Notes: generated by a model not told the origin, from the letters alone. 64,000 nucleotides of DNA from Prorocentrum cordatum (GCA_963575745.1 CAUYUJ010014561.1:77001-141000); one strand, 5' to 3'. Shown: positions 49,352 through 60,091, counted from the stretch's first letter. A program made the numbers and translations.

Positions 49352-52300
49352 AGTGCGACCGCAGTCACGACCACGTGCCGCTCGAGAACGAGAAGAAGGC
49401 CAGGGCCGCGGCCAAGTGGCCCGACAAGCTCGACAGGCTCGTCCTGCACGCGATCGAGCAGCATATCGACCTGGACGTCAGCGAGCACGTCATCGAGGGG
49501 CTCGGCGTGGTGGACTGCTACCCGATGGAGGCGCTCCCGGAGTCGAAGCGACGGCGACTTCGAGGCAAGCAGCAGACGGCGAGACGCGCAGCACCCGAGG
49601 ACGAGCGGCCTACCCAAGGAGGTCCCCCGCGAGATGGAGTTCCGGATGAGGACGGGCCCGCGGTGGACCCGGCAGGCGTCAGGGCCGAGGCGGCGGCGAA
49701 CCTCGAGCCCACGCTCTCCCCCGAGGAGAAGGGAAGGCGCGCGCGGTGGCTGGCAGTCGACCCAGCGGCCAGACGCGACATCCGCAACCTGCACGTGAAC
49801 TTCGGCCACCCTACCAACGTGACGCTGGCGCGGTTTCTGAGGAGATCGGGAGCGAAGAAGGAGTTCCTGGAGGCCGTCTGGGACTTCAGGTGCGACGCCT
49901 GCGGCGACATGATCAGGACGAAGCACGTCCGCCCGGTGCGGATGCCGGGGCGCTACCAGTGCAACTTCCACGTGATGCTGGACACCCTGTTCGCCCACGA
50001 CGCCACGGGCGGCGCCCACGCGTTCCTCAACATCGTGTCCGACGGGACGCGGTTCCAGGTGGTCTGTTACCTGCACAAGGGCACCCGCGCGCCCTCGGCC
50101 AAGGTCGCGCTGGACGTGTTCCGCATGGTCTGGTGCAGCTGGGCCGGGCTACCCCAGTCGCTGTTCGTGGACCGCGGCAAGGAGTTCGCCAAGCAGCTCC
50201 TGGCTCACATGTTCGAGAACGGTGTCGAGACCGAGAACGCGGCGCTGGAGGCGCACGAGCAGCTGGGCAGGATCGAGCGGCTGGGTGGCGTCTGGAAGGA
50301 GGTGTGGCACCGCGCGGTGCAGGACGCGCAGATTACGAAGGAGCAGGATCTCCGGACGCTCTGCGGGATCATCAACCAGGTTCGCAACGAGACGGTGATC
50401 TACGACGGCTACGCACAGTCCAACTGGGTGCTCGGGACGCGTGGCCTGCGCGCCCCCGGCTCGATCCTGCAGGACGCCGAGGCGGAGAAGCTGAACGTGC
50501 AGGAGGCAGCCCTCGACCCCGAGTCCGCGATGGCCTCCAACCTGCTCCGGCGCGAGGCGGCCAAGGTTGCCTTCGTGAAGATGGACAAGGACAACCGAGT
50601 GAGGAGAGCGAAGCTAGCGAGGTCGACACCTACGAGGGGACCCTTCCCGGTCGGAGCCTACGTCTACTTCGGGAGGACGCGCGTCAGGCCCGGCGAGTCC
50701 CCGGCGCTGTTCCACCGCTGGTTCGGCGTCGCCCGCGCGATCGGCCACGACTTCCGCGACCCCAGCAAGATGGCCGACGGGATCAACGCTACGCTTCGAC
50801 CTGCTGCCGCCCAGGGCAGCCCTCACGCGGTTTGGCTACGATATGGTGGCGGCACGGTCTTGGCGAGGCCCGAGCAGCTGAGGTTCGCGACGGAGGACGA
50901 TCTGATCACCTGGGACCAGATGCCAGCAGATCAGCGAGGCGCTGCTCTACCACGAGGACCTCGCGGATTCCTGGACGCACGACGCGAAGGACTGGAAGAG
51001 GGAGCTGCCGAGTCCCCCGAAGAGGCCCCGCTACCGGGCAGAACGGCGGCGGCAGCACCGAGTGCAGCCGCTAGTGCTCCGAGCCACGCCCCAGCACCAC
51101 AGGTGGCCGAGGGGGCCCCGGGCGGGGGACTTGGCCCCGGCGACCCTGAGCCCTTGAGCTCTGCCCCACGAGGCCATCGCTTGGAGCCGAGCGTGGCGCA
51201 GCAGGGCGAGAATCTCACCCCACAGGCCCCCGTACTTGAGCCAGTACACGAGCGTGGACCCGTACCGGGTGAAAACGTACCGGCGCCCGATGATGATGAT
51301 GATAACCGAGGTGGTGAGATCGATCGCGATGATGATATCCAACCTGAGCCTACCACTCCTCCTCCGAGACCCTCTGGAGCTGGCGAGTTTCCGCCTGGCT
51401 CTCCGGCCTACGGGCCAGAGCACACGCCGCCGCGGCGGCATCGAGGAGGGCCCATGTCTGGAGCCTTCCTGGCGGAGCCCGACTCGGACGCGGTCTTCTA
51501 CGCCTGGATGCAGTACGCCTGGCTGACCGGCAAGTCCAGAGGGAAGGAGCTCAAGCTCGCGGACCTCACGAAGGCGGAGAAGCTCCTCTTCGACGCGAGC
51601 ATGGCCAAGGAGTGGGGCAACTGGCGCAACTTCAGGGCGGTGACCGTGGTCACGGGCGACGCGGCCAAGGAGCTGCTAGGTCGGGTCAAGGCGATACCGT
51701 CGAGATGGATACACACGAACAAGAACGAGTACGACCCGAAGCTCCCTCTGAAGGCGAAGTCCAGGCTGGTGGCGGTCGGCTGCTACGAGTCGGTCCACGT
51801 GAGGACGGATTCGCCTACGTCGTCCCTGCTGGTGTTCCACGTGATCTGCAGCACGGCGGCCAGGAAGCACTGGCCACTCTACAAGCTCGACGCCACGAGC
51901 GCCTACCTACAAGGAGACGACGTCGACAGGAAGCTCGTACTGCGACCTCTCTCGCCACTACCACCAGGAGTTGAGGTTGGATCGGCGTTCATCTGCCACG
52001 GCGCGATCTACGGCACGAAGAACGCTGGAAGGAAATGGTGGAGTAAGCTACGGAGGACGCTGCGCAGCAACTTGTGGCAGGAGAGCCGCTTGGAGTGGGC
52101 GTTCTTCCTCCTGTTCGAGGACGGCAAGCTCGTCGGCCTCGTCGGCACCTGCGTGGACAACCTGTTCGCGACAGGCGACCCCAGCAGCGACCTGTTCAAG
52201 GCCACGACGGACGAGCTCAAGCGGGTGCTGCTGCTGACGGAGGAGAAGCCGCCTTTCAGGTACTGCGGCAAGGACGTCGAGCAGCTGGCGGACTACACGA

Positions 52301-53397
52301 TCAAGATCAGCATGGCGCACTTTATCGACCAGATGGAGACCGTCGTGATGTCCCCGGCCAGGGCGAAGCAGACTAAGGCGATGGCTACGGACGAGGAGCG
52401 GAGTGCCGCGGAGTCGGTGATTGGCTCACTCGGATGGCTGCCGAGGCAACTCCGCATGGACGTCTCATTCGGCTACAGCTGGCTGGCGCAGCAGAAGAAA
52501 CAGGCGACCGTGCAGCACCGACTGGAGATGAACAAGCTGGCTCGCTACTGCAAGGAGACGCACGAGGTGTGCCTCTGCTTCCGCAGCGACATTCTGCACA
52601 ACGATGAGGACCTACGCTCGGTCGTGTTCGCGGACAGCAGCCTCAACAACGTCGACGACTACGACCTAGGCCCGATAGGCGAGAAGGTGAAGTCACAGCT
52701 CGGGTTCGTGTGCTTGCTCAGCGACGACGGCCTCTACAAACATAATGAAGGACCAGTGCGTTTCTTGGACTGGGGGAGTTCACGTATCAAGAGAGTTTGC
52801 AGAGCCTCGATGGGAGCGGAAGCCCACGGACTTAGTGAAGGAGCTGAAGCGTTGGAGTGGATCCGGGCGCTGTACTACGAGATGGACAAACCCGACCAGC
52901 CTCTGGGCGACCTGGTGGACGACGTGGCGACCCTGATCCCTGCCGAGTGGTTCGATGACGCGAACAGCCTAGTCACCCACTTGCTCGCGGATGCTGGCCA
53001 GATCGCAGATCGTCGAGTTCGTGTTGTTATCGCGGCCCTACGAGAGATGCTCAGCCAAGACGGAGTGGACCTGGAGTGGCGCGACACTTCCGTTCAGCTG
53101 GCGGATGCGTTGACGAAGCTCGAAGCTGAGAGAGGCTACCTGACCACCGCGATGCACGACGGCTACGTGAGCGTGAAGGTCTCAGCCGAGGCGGCCTCCG
53201 CGAAGGAGGCGATACGGGCGGCACGCCACAGGCGTGCGGACGAGCGTCGGGCCCGCGACGCTCAGAGCAGAACCACACCCAGGGTGAGTCATGGCGCGCA
53301 GCAGGCTACTTTCATGTGCGAGTCGAGACCCTCGACTCTCTTCCGCGGCGCTTCCGCGCCCCTTCCGCCGAGATCGGTTTCACGGACGCTGGTTTGA
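49285..53397 (+). pseudogene. pol: copia pol: integrase, reverse transcriptase, RNase H
   Basis: Numbers count from the GTG at 49375. Integrase: zinc-binding HHCC (His140, His145, Cys173, Cys176), then catalytic Asp203 (MLDTLF), Asp266 (LFVDRGKEF) and Glu301 (GRIERLGGVW), with 34 residues between the last two. After a Pro-rich linker with a GATGATGAT run at 51291, the RT has ARWIHTNK-type entry (WIHTNKNEYD), first catalytic Asp839 (KLDATSAYLQG) and the YxDD-box equivalent CVDNLF at 927-932. Here the second Asp is Asn929, which would impair activity. RNase H: Asp1087 (VVFADSSL), a GAEAHGLSEG Glu, and the closing copia signature WRDTSVQLADALTKL at Trp1235. Apart from the start frameshift the 1,340 codons are open. 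Ends at TGA 53395-53397. Confidence 0.9.
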
Positions 53398-53429
53398 GCG
53401 GTCGACCGATCGGTCTCGAATAATGTAGC

Positions 53430-53447
53430 TGGATGATCGAGGACGGG
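53430..53447 (+). promoter_or_regulatory. copia polypurine tract
   Basis: GGATGATCGAGGACGGG ends immediately before the TG of the 3' LTR; the purine run GAGGACGGG is where plus-strand synthesis would be primed. Two pyrimidines interrupt it, so it is a modest PPT. Confidence 0.6.
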
Positions 53448-53599
53448 TGTTGAATTGCATTTGCGATCATCCCTTTTCCCAGCCTGCCCCTGCCGCTGCC
53501 TCTCTCACCCGATCAGACCGCTGACATTTGGTTCACAGAGATTTTGAGTTTACGGCGCAGAAAACCAGAAACGATCGCGGGCGGCGGCCCGCTACTTGA
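53448..53599 (+). repeat. copia 3' LTR (152 bp)
   Basis: Starts TGTTGAATTGCATTTGCGAT and ends CGGCCCGCTACTTGA, identical in length to the 5' LTR with nine substitutions. It is followed at once by (TCC)n. Confidence 0.9.
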
Positions 53600-53815
53600 T
53601 CCTCCTCCTCCTCCTCCTCCTCCTCCTCCTCCTCCTCCTCCTCCTCCTCGTCCTCCTTTTTCTCCTCCTCCTCCTCCTCCTCCTCCTCCTCCTCCTCCTC
53701 CTCCTCCTCCTCCTCCTCCTCCTCCTCCTCCTCCTCCTCCTCCTCCTCCTCCTCCTCCTCCTCCTCCTCTCTCCTCCTCCTCCTCCTCCGCCTTTTCCTC
53801 CTCCTCCTTATTTTT
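53600..53815 (+). repeat. (TCC)n microsatellite, right flank of the copia insertion
   Basis: About 200 bp of TCC with rare TTTT and CTC breaks; the continuation of the tract left of the element. 53815-54350 contains a mid-complexity region (open frame 53899-54240 on +) with no protein recognised. Confidence 0.95.
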
Positions 53816-54359
53816 TTCCTCTGGCCCCCATAAGGCGTATCCCCGTTAGCAGGCGGGTTGGACGGGTCTTGCTGTTTTGAGCTGGCAAGGGGTTTGAGGT
53901 GGCCCTGCACTTGTTTCAGCCAACAGAGAAGAGGGGAGGAAGGGGCCCCCTCATCGCGCGGCTGCGCGCGAACCGAAGAACTGGTCTGTTTTGGCCCCGG
54001 TCCATGCACAGATGTTACCGAGGATGTGCCCTTGTTCTCTTGGCCGATGTTCATGTGTCCATGCAGAGCAGACTCCCGGGCCGCTTCCAATTGTTTGTTA
54101 CCTGTTTTGCTTTGTTTTGGCAAGCGCTGTGTCGCCACGGCTGGATTCCTTTCCAGGGCGCACCCCAGGACAGGCGGAGGGGCCAGGGAACCCCGCCCCG
54201 TCGATCGAGATTCGGTGGCCGAGGTTCGAGGTATCTGCATGGCGGTGGCACCTTCTTAGGGGCCTGCGGGGGCGGTCATCTTCGCTATCGACCAGATTAT
54301 TCTTTAGATTCTGGCCGCGAACGCAGCCAAGGAGAGGTTCGGGGTCAATTTTCGAGAGG

Positions 54360-54490
54360 GGGCAGGAGGAGGAAGAGGAGGAGGAGGAGGAGGAGGAGGA
54401 GGGAGGAGGAGGAACAGGAGGAGGACAAGGAGAAGAGGAGGAGGAGAAGGAGGCGAGGAGGAGGAGGAAGAGGAGGAGGAGGAGGCCCAG
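54360..54490 (+). repeat. (GGA)n microsatellite
   Basis: GGA with GAA and ACAAGG breaks. It ends at GAGGCCCAGACC, where a protein-like frame (TPLHVVKSITTEEALLDPPS) runs to about 54570; no family recognised for it. Confidence 0.93.
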
Positions 54491-54640
54491 ACCCCCCTGC
54501 ACGTTGTGAAGAGCATCACGACGGAGGAGGCTTTGCTGGACCCCCCTTCGGCGTCCCAGGGCCACTGCAGTGAGCCAATGGGGCCGCCAAGAGCGGACTC
54601 GTGCGAACAAGCTGGCCCCAGGGACTCGGCATCGCTTCGG

Positions 54641-54830
54641 GAGCTTTGAGACGCGGGTCAATGCAAACGGGGGTCAATCAGAGCGCCGGATCTTGCAGGA
54701 TCCTCAAGGACCAGGCTTGCACTGAGCCACGTTTGGATGCAAGATCCTGCAGCATCCTGCAGGATCTTGCAGGATCCTGCAAGGCCTGATTTTCCCAGGT
54801 CTGGATAGACCTGGGTCCAAAGATCCCCGA
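54641..54830. mobile_element. MITE-like element, family G copy 3
   Basis: GAGACGCGGGTCAATGCAAA followed by CGGGGGTCA opens it, with a core of GATCTTGCAGGATCCTGCAA units. It ends with CAGGTCTGGATAGACCTGGG followed by TC. It abuts family D copy 1. Confidence 0.72.
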
Positions 54831-54925
54831 TCGCCCGGACGTGAGCCTGCTTCTCGGCGAGCACCACATGGAGGCGCGCGCGAGATCGACACATGCGCAA
54901 GGAATGGACGCCCGAGCGATGGCCC
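54828..54925. mobile_element. MITE-like element, family D copy 1
   Basis: Family D ends are ATCGCCCGGACGTGNGC on the left and GCGCCCGAGCGATGGC on the right (inverted core ATCGCYCGGACGT). Shared interior: TTCTCGGCGAGNACCA and CACATGCGCNNGGAATGG. This copy is the shortest (about 98 bp). Confidence 0.7.
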
Positions 54926-55624
54926 AGTGTAGAGCTCGAGACCTCCGGGGGGGCCCGCTGCGAGGAGGAGCGTGACGCCCGTGGCCCGGGCGCGCGGAAG
55001 CTCACGATCCTCCGTGGGCGGCTCCTGCACCGACGCCTGGGCGCCCCCGCCCAGACTCCCCGCGCGTCGTGGCTTTGGTGCACGGCCCTGGCCCCCCGAG
55101 CCAGAGGTCTGGACGCTCTCTCCAAGGACCGGCTTCTCATCCTGCGTCGTGTTTTGACTGCGCAGTCGGGCCGAGGAACGAGATCGAGGTCGGTCCGGGG
55201 AGGGTGCCCTGATGTTCTTCGTGCTCGTCGGATGGTCTTGTGCACAACGTGGGGAAGGGTACCCTCGAAGGCTCTCCGTTTGGGCTGGCGGAGGGTATCA
55301 TGTTCTTGAAAAGGGCGCTCTCCTGTCTTTCACCGAGCGCGTTCCACTGCTCGCGAAGTGCCTCCTCGCAGACGTCCAACGGAGCCTGTTTGCCTCGATC
55401 CAATGGAGCTCCTCTACCTCGACGCAACGGATCCAGGCCACTTGCGAGCAGCTACTTTGCGAGCGCTGGAACGCGTTTGGCCAGTCTCAGGTCCGACTGT
55501 GCGGCCCCGGGTCGACCACGCGTCAACCGGGCCCCCCCCCCTCCAGAACGCAGAACGCGAGGCGGCGGCAGGGGCCCTGCGTGTGCCCAGGGTCCGCCCC
55601 CCCGCGCCCACCGTCGGCACGGAT

Positions 55625-55999
55625 ACCCATCGGTCGATGAAAGTAGGATTTGGGGAGTCCCAGATTCCAGCCTACTTCAAGCGCCTTCCTACGGTAGGTT
55701 TGCGTCGTGTCGACCAGCGGCGACCCCAGCGCGGGCGTTCAAGGTTGAACGCCGCCGGCGACCCAGAATCGATCGATGTTGAACGATCGGACGTTGCGGC
55801 AGCGGCCGATCGTTCAAGGTTGAACGATCCCTGCGGTGTCAAAAACCAACGCTGGGGTCGGCACGACACGAACCTGCAGTACTTCAGTGATCAAGTGGCT
55901 TCCCGTTGTCCCTCCTCTTCAGAGGGCGGGCGGACACCAAATCTACTTTCCACGCCTTCCTGCTTCATCTCTCTGCCCACTTCTTCCGACCGATGTGTA
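55625..55999. mobile_element. MITE-like element, family E copy 3, interrupted
   Basis: ACCCATCGGTCGATGAAAGT followed by AGG on the left, CCCACTTCTTCCGACCGATG on the right. The core GGAGTCCCAGATTCCAGCCT and GCGCCTTCCTAC is cut at 55696 by a family F element and resumes at 55875 with TCCTCTTCAGAGGGCGGGCG further on. Confidence 0.72.
55697..55874. mobile_element. MITE-like element, family F (nested in family E)
   Basis: The left end is GGTTTGCGTCGTGTCGACCA, then GCGACCCCAGCG. The right end is the complement CGCTGGGGTCGGCACGACAC followed by GAACC. The interior holds two GTTCAAGGTTGAAC palindromes and GATCGATCGATG. A related interior stretch is at about 5995-6110. Confidence 0.7.
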
Positions 56000-56453
56000 G
56001 TCAGGATGAGCGGTTTTCCACGTTTGCCATTGCACCATTCCCTTTTCGGATAATCCGTGGCCGCTTTCGCTGGCCGGTCCTCGCTCGACAAGTGTCGGCA
56101 TGGCTTTCCAAGGTCATTGCATCATTATCGTGCGGTCTTATTATACGCGTTTGCTGTAACCAGGACGTTGGCAATTCGGGGAAACGACACCCTTTCCTGA
56201 AACATCAGGTTTGGTCGTCCAGTGTATGTCTTTCTTTGCTGTGCTGCAGGGTGCGGCTTGTTGTCCAGGTCTATGGTGTTTTTTGTGCGGGCCTTTAGAA
56301 CTGTTGTTCGGATGTATTCCGGGAGTGTTGCAGTGCAGTTGTCTCTCGTGCCGCCGTCTGGGAAAAATCGGTCTCGAGGATGTTGAAGGCCCTGGTCCAG
56401 CGTGTCCGGACTCACGGGGGCCCGAGCTGGCGCCCCTCGGGCACCCCCCCCTT

Positions 56454-56586
56454 GGCATCGCCCGGACGTGCGCGTTTTTTTTTTTTCTCGGCGAGGACCA
56501 TCGAGGAGCACCCGGGATCATCGAGCCCAGCAAAGCACATGCGAAACCAACACATGCGCGGGGAATGGGCGCCCGAGCGATGGCCA
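56454..56586. mobile_element. MITE-like element, family D copy 2
   Basis: GCATCGCCCGGACGTGCGCG, a T12 run, TCTCGGCGAGGACCATCGAG, then GCGCGGGGAATGGGCGCCCG followed by AGCGATGGC. 133 bp. Confidence 0.78.
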
Positions 56587-56718
56587 GCCCCTGGGCGGAG
56601 CCGGTGCAGGCGCCACCCACGGCTCCGAGCGGCCGGGGGCACCGCGCAGGGTGCGCTCGGAGGGCCTTCGGGCGCCCGCGGAGGGACCGTTCGCGGGCGC
56701 CCGGGGCTGCACACCGTT

Positions 56719-56846
56719 GGCATCCCTCCTCGGACGTGGGCGTTTGTTTCTCGGCGAGGCCCATCGAGGAGCAGCCTGGATCGTCGAGCAAGGCGGCACG
56801 CACGCAGACGAAGCATGCACGGGGAGTGGGCGTCCGAGCGATGGCG
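56719..56846. mobile_element. MITE-like element, family D copy 3
   Basis: GGCATCCCTCCTCGGACGTG, TTTCTCGGCGAGGCCCATCG, then GGGGAGTGGGCGTCCGAGCG followed by ATGGC. 133 bp downstream of copy 2, in the same orientation. Confidence 0.76.
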
Positions 56847-57000
56847 AGCGCCCTGCGGCGCTCCAGGGAGGGCCTCGCCTGGTGAGGCTTCGGGTTGCGC
56901 GCAGAGGCCCCCCCAAGCAGTCCCGACTGGCCTCAGCAGGCACCACGAGTATTGGAGAGGCCTGACGGCCGGCGCCGCCGACCCTGATCGAAGGGGCTAG

Positions 57001-57122
57001 GAGGGGGAGGAGGAAGCGAAGGAGGAGGAGGAGGAGGAGGAAGAGGAGGAGGACGAGGAGGAGGAGGAGGACAGGGACGAGCACGAGGACGAGGAGGAAG
57101 AGGAGGAGGAGGAGGAGGAGGT
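57001..57122 (+). repeat. (GGA)n microsatellite
   Basis: GGA/GAA/CGA run flanked on both sides by the same sequence, CTGGCCTCAGCAGGC with ACCACGAGTATT (56928-56955 and 57127-57172), so its flank is duplicated. Confidence 0.93.
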
Positions 57123-57305
57123 GCCTGGCCTCACCAGGCACCACGAGTATTCCCAGCTGGCCTCAGCAGGCCCCCTCAACACCTCCGCCTTGGGGCGCCG
57201 CCGGAGGCGGCGCCCAGGCGTTCAGACCGGCCCGGTCTACTCGGGGAGCCTTTTTGGAGACCAGCTGGGGCCAGGTCTGTTGAGGCCAGCTGGGACTACC
57301 TTGAA

Positions 57306-57458
57306 GTCGGGCCGGTCCCTCTACAAGAGGAATATTCAAAAATAGTCAAAAAATATTCTGGAGATTTTTGTTTGCAAAATTTGGTGACCATTTTGAAGTA
57401 CTTTTTGAATATTTTTAATTTTTCGTCGTAAATCTCCCTGTAGGGGGACACGCCCGAC
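57306..57458. mobile_element. MITE-like element, family A copy 9
   Basis: GTCGGGCCGGTCCCTCTACA left; CCCTGTAGGGGGACACGCCC followed by GAC right; 153 bp. Flanks are TTGAA and TTAAG. The interior is AT-rich (AATAGTCAAAAAATATTCTG, CTTTTTGAATATTTTTAA). The best-preserved copy. Confidence 0.85.
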
Positions 57459-57847
57459 TTAAGACTATATCTGAAGGGGCCGTCTGTGCGCAGCCCGGAC
57501 ACTTACCAGCCTCGCCTGCGACGAAGTGAAGGGTTGGAGTCTCCTCTCCCTCGGCGGAAGGCTTGCGGACCCAGACCCCGTCGAGTCGTGGAAGCGTCAC
57601 GACAGCATGTATTTCGCTAGTTTCTGCTTCCGAGGGCCGTTACCGGGCCCTTGCCGGTCCGCGGTCCCCAGTCCCTGGGGGGTCCACGTCATGAAAGAGA
57701 CATGCCAATAGCACGGCGGGGTCGGCTCCGTTGGCGGGAGGCCGACAGAAGCTGGCGGAAGTAAGGATCTTTCAGCCAAGAGAGAATATTGTTCGGACCC
57801 ATTGTTTCCAGATCTCACAATGTGTCCTCGGTTCGCCCTCCCAGCAG

Positions 57848-58267
57848 GGAGACATCGCGCTGATCCCCGGGGACATCGTGCGAAGATGTGATGCTGCGAT
57901 CGACGGCGCCCTGGCTAAGGGCGAGCATGATCCCGATGCCATGGGCATGGTCACTGCCGCCGAGGTGCTGCTTGACCTGGCCCAGCTGGAGGGCCCTGAA
58001 CGGCCGGTACTGCAGGGTGTCTCCGCGTCGTCCCTGCACCACCTGGTTCCCATCAGGTTCGCTACCTGGGTCGTACACCACACCGACGGCTGGCTCGGGC
58101 GGGTGCAGTCCTGGGACGAGGACCTGATCCTGCGCTTCAGTGCCGCCGGCGCTCAGGCGCCGTGCCGTTGCCTGGTGCGCGCGGCGAACCAGAAGCGGGG
58201 TATCGGCATCACCGACAGCTTCTGCCGCGAGTTCTTCCCCGGATTGGTCGTGTCCATCAGCACGCAG
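57848..58267 (+). CDS. UBE2O-like ubiquitin-conjugating enzyme, N-terminal domain exon
   Basis: A 420-nt exon (140 codons) after the acceptor TTCGGTTCGCCCTCCCAGCA followed by G. It begins GDIALIPGDIVRRCD and includes GMVTAAEVLLDLAQL, LVPIRFATWVVHHTDGWLGR, VQSWDEDLILRFS, then ITDSFCREFFPGLVVSIST. The order (GDhVxR, a GxV strand, hhxxxWLGxVxxxxxxhhLxF, then FhPGxVV) matches the N-terminal SH3-like region of UBE2O/plant UBC24-type E2 enzymes. These attach ubiquitin without a separate E3. The catalytic UBC domain would lie on later exons outside the window. The donor is GA (GACGTC) after CGCAG. The frame stays open upstream and downstream as intron. Confidence 0.55.
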
Positions 58268-58399
58268 GACGTCGCGGGTGGAAGACATGTCATGTCCGCG
58301 TCCTCGCCATCCGGTCGCTGCCGCCGTGGCGCCGTGGACAGCCGACCCCTGGAAGAGTTCCCCCTCCTCTGGCGGATGTATCACGCTTCCTGCACCGCG

Positions 58400-58565
58400 G
58401 TGCAATACCCTGAGCTCACAAGGGCATCACAAGGAATTCTCGCGGATCCCCATGGATTCTCTCAGGAGTCCGGAGGGTCTTCTCAGGAAGCCCAAGGACT
58501 TGTTCAGGAAGCCCTAGGTTTCTCACGGATCTTGAGGATGTGCGAAATCTTACAGGTTCCCAAAG
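58400..58565 (+). repeat. CTCAGGANYCC degenerate ~20-bp repeats
   Basis: TCTCAGGAGTCCGGAGGGTC, TCTCAGGAAGCCCAAGGACT and TTCAGGAAGCCCTAGG repeat about every 21-24 bp. A second cluster at 59395-59505 reads TCTCAGGATTCCCAGAGGC and TTCAGGATCCCAAAGAC. Confidence 0.6.
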
Positions 58566-58604
58566 GAGTCCTAGCGATTTCCTCCAAAGTCCCATGGATG
58601 TCCG

Positions 58605-58787
58605 AAGTACAGTTAACCATGATAGTAAGGATGGGCAACCTTCCTAAGGCTACCCTTGCATCCTCGCCTCCTCGGTCCATCCTTCGCCGCTTTCGCTTGC
58701 CGCGCCCCGCTCGAAAAGCTTCGAAATGGGCGTCCAAGGCCCTTGCACCCTTAACGCGCATCCTTACTATACTGGTAGACTGTACTT
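58605..58787. mobile_element. MITE-like element, family I copy 2
   Basis: The left end is AAGTACAGTTAACCATGATA followed by GTAAGGATG. The right end is CATCCTTACTATACTGGTAG followed by ACTGTACTT, a ~29-bp inverted repeat with few mismatches. The core TACCCTTGCATCCTCGCCTC and GCGCCCCGCTCGAAAAGCTT is shared with copy 1. 183 bp. Confidence 0.82.
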
Positions 58788-58967
58788 CTAAATATTGCCT
58801 GCGGGTGTTATACGAAATCCTCGATGATCCCAGAAGATCTCCTGCCGAATCCGTACAAACAAACCCTTCCATATTCATGAGACGCTGCGTCACGATCCTC
58901 AGGGAGCCCTCGAGAATCCGTAGGAACACGTAAGATGTCGCAGGACTCATTGGGACACGCGCAACTT

Positions 58968-59091
58968 GGCATCAATCGGACTTGTTTTTTCTCCCCGGCG
59001 AGGACCACCAAATAGCATCCTGGATCATCTTGCGACAATAAAAGCACGACGTCGAAAACTGCCCGGGAAATGGAATTACGAGCGATGGCGA
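58968..59091. mobile_element. MITE-like element, family D copy 4
   Basis: GGCATCAATCGGACTTGTTT, CCCCGGCGAGGACCACCAAA, GCATCCTGGATCATCTTGCG, and AATGGAATTACGAGCGATGG. The ends are more diverged than in copies 2 and 3. Confidence 0.65.
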
Positions 59092-59669
59092 GGCAATAGG
59101 TATACCATCGTTCTCAATGGAGCTCCACACAGACAGAACGAGCCATACCGTCGATGCTAAGATATAACCCCAGGCCTGTTGCGGCGAAGGGTCCTACACG
59201 ACGACCAAGCAAACCGTATGAGGCACATCGACCTCACATGGCAAAACGTTACAGTTTAAACCAGAAGATGTTCCCAGAAATCGTTCTGGATGCCTTCAAA
59301 ACGCCTGTGGATGGAGCCCTGTGGAACCCGAAGGAAAGGATCTTTAAGAATTGTTGAAGGATGCCACAAGGATTCGTGTATGAGCAAGACTCTGGAAATC
59401 GAATGGAATTCGGAAGGAGTTTCTCAGGATTCCCAGAGGCTTCTTCAGGATCCCAAAGACTTCCTAAAGGATTCTAGAAGTCCGAGCGATTCCCATAGAA
59501 ATCATATACAAGCTTGCTGTGCCGTTGGATTCTTCCCCAGCGCTGACGACCAGCAAAAGAACGCATCACCCGGGGGGGGTCTTGATTGTTCTGCCCGGTT
59601 GCAGGGTGGTTCTGCGCGGATGCCCCGCGCAGAACGCATCCACGGAATTGCACACAATGGAGACCGCGT

Positions 59670-60091
59670 GTTCCTCTACAGGAACATTCCAGATCGTCAA
59701 AAAAAAGGTCTCGGGACCATTCTTGACGATTTGTTCCAGGGTCTCTTTCAACGTGCATTGCTTGTCCTCCGCCCGCCAGTTGCGTGCGGCACCGTTGCAG
59801 CGCACACGGCCTTTAGAGGCAAGAGGCAGCCCTCCAGTTCGGAAGCGCTGCAGCGGCGAGCAAGACAGGTATACTCGTTTCGAGGGACTCGGCGATGTCG
59901 CCCGAGGCCTCGGTGTCGTGCGGCATGGCCGTCTCACTCCCGCTCGTGGTAGCGTCCATCAGCACATCCACAGCATGTGAAACTATTGCTGCTCCCATGC
60001 CGTCGGAAACAGAATCTTGACGATTTGAGAAGATGTTTCGACTATTCTTCACCCTTCGTCCAAAATCCGCCTGTGGGGGGACATGCCCGAC
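59670..60091. mobile_element. family A copy 10, diverged or interrupted
   Basis: CCTCTACAGGAACATTCCAG with GGTCTCGGGACCATTCTTGA (59670-59725) resembles the family's left part. TGACGATTTGAGAAGATGTT, TCGACTATTC and CGCCTGTGGGGGGACATGCC followed by CGAC (60013-60091) form a good right part. The ~290 bp between them look like an insertion. Confidence 0.5.

Larger units (their letters stand above)
45542..53599 (+). mobile_element. complete Ty1/copia LTR retrotransposon
   Basis: An 8,058-bp element: 152-bp 5' LTR, PBS, leader, gag, protease, an extra Cys/Trp domain, integrase, RT, RNase H, PPT, 152-bp 3' LTR. The domain order protease-integrase-RT-RNase H defines the copia superfamily. gag-pol would be one continuous frame were it not for three frameshifts, near 46555, 49043 and 49285. 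Comparing the two LTRs by eye gives nine differences in 152 positions (about 94% identity), so the insertion is not brand-new. High GC third positions contrast with the LINE upstream. Confidence 0.93.

Noticed and set aside
57815-58405. 196-codon - strand frame opposite the UBE2O-like exon
   Set aside because: The + strand frame carries the family motifs; the - strand frame is a GC-bias shadow.
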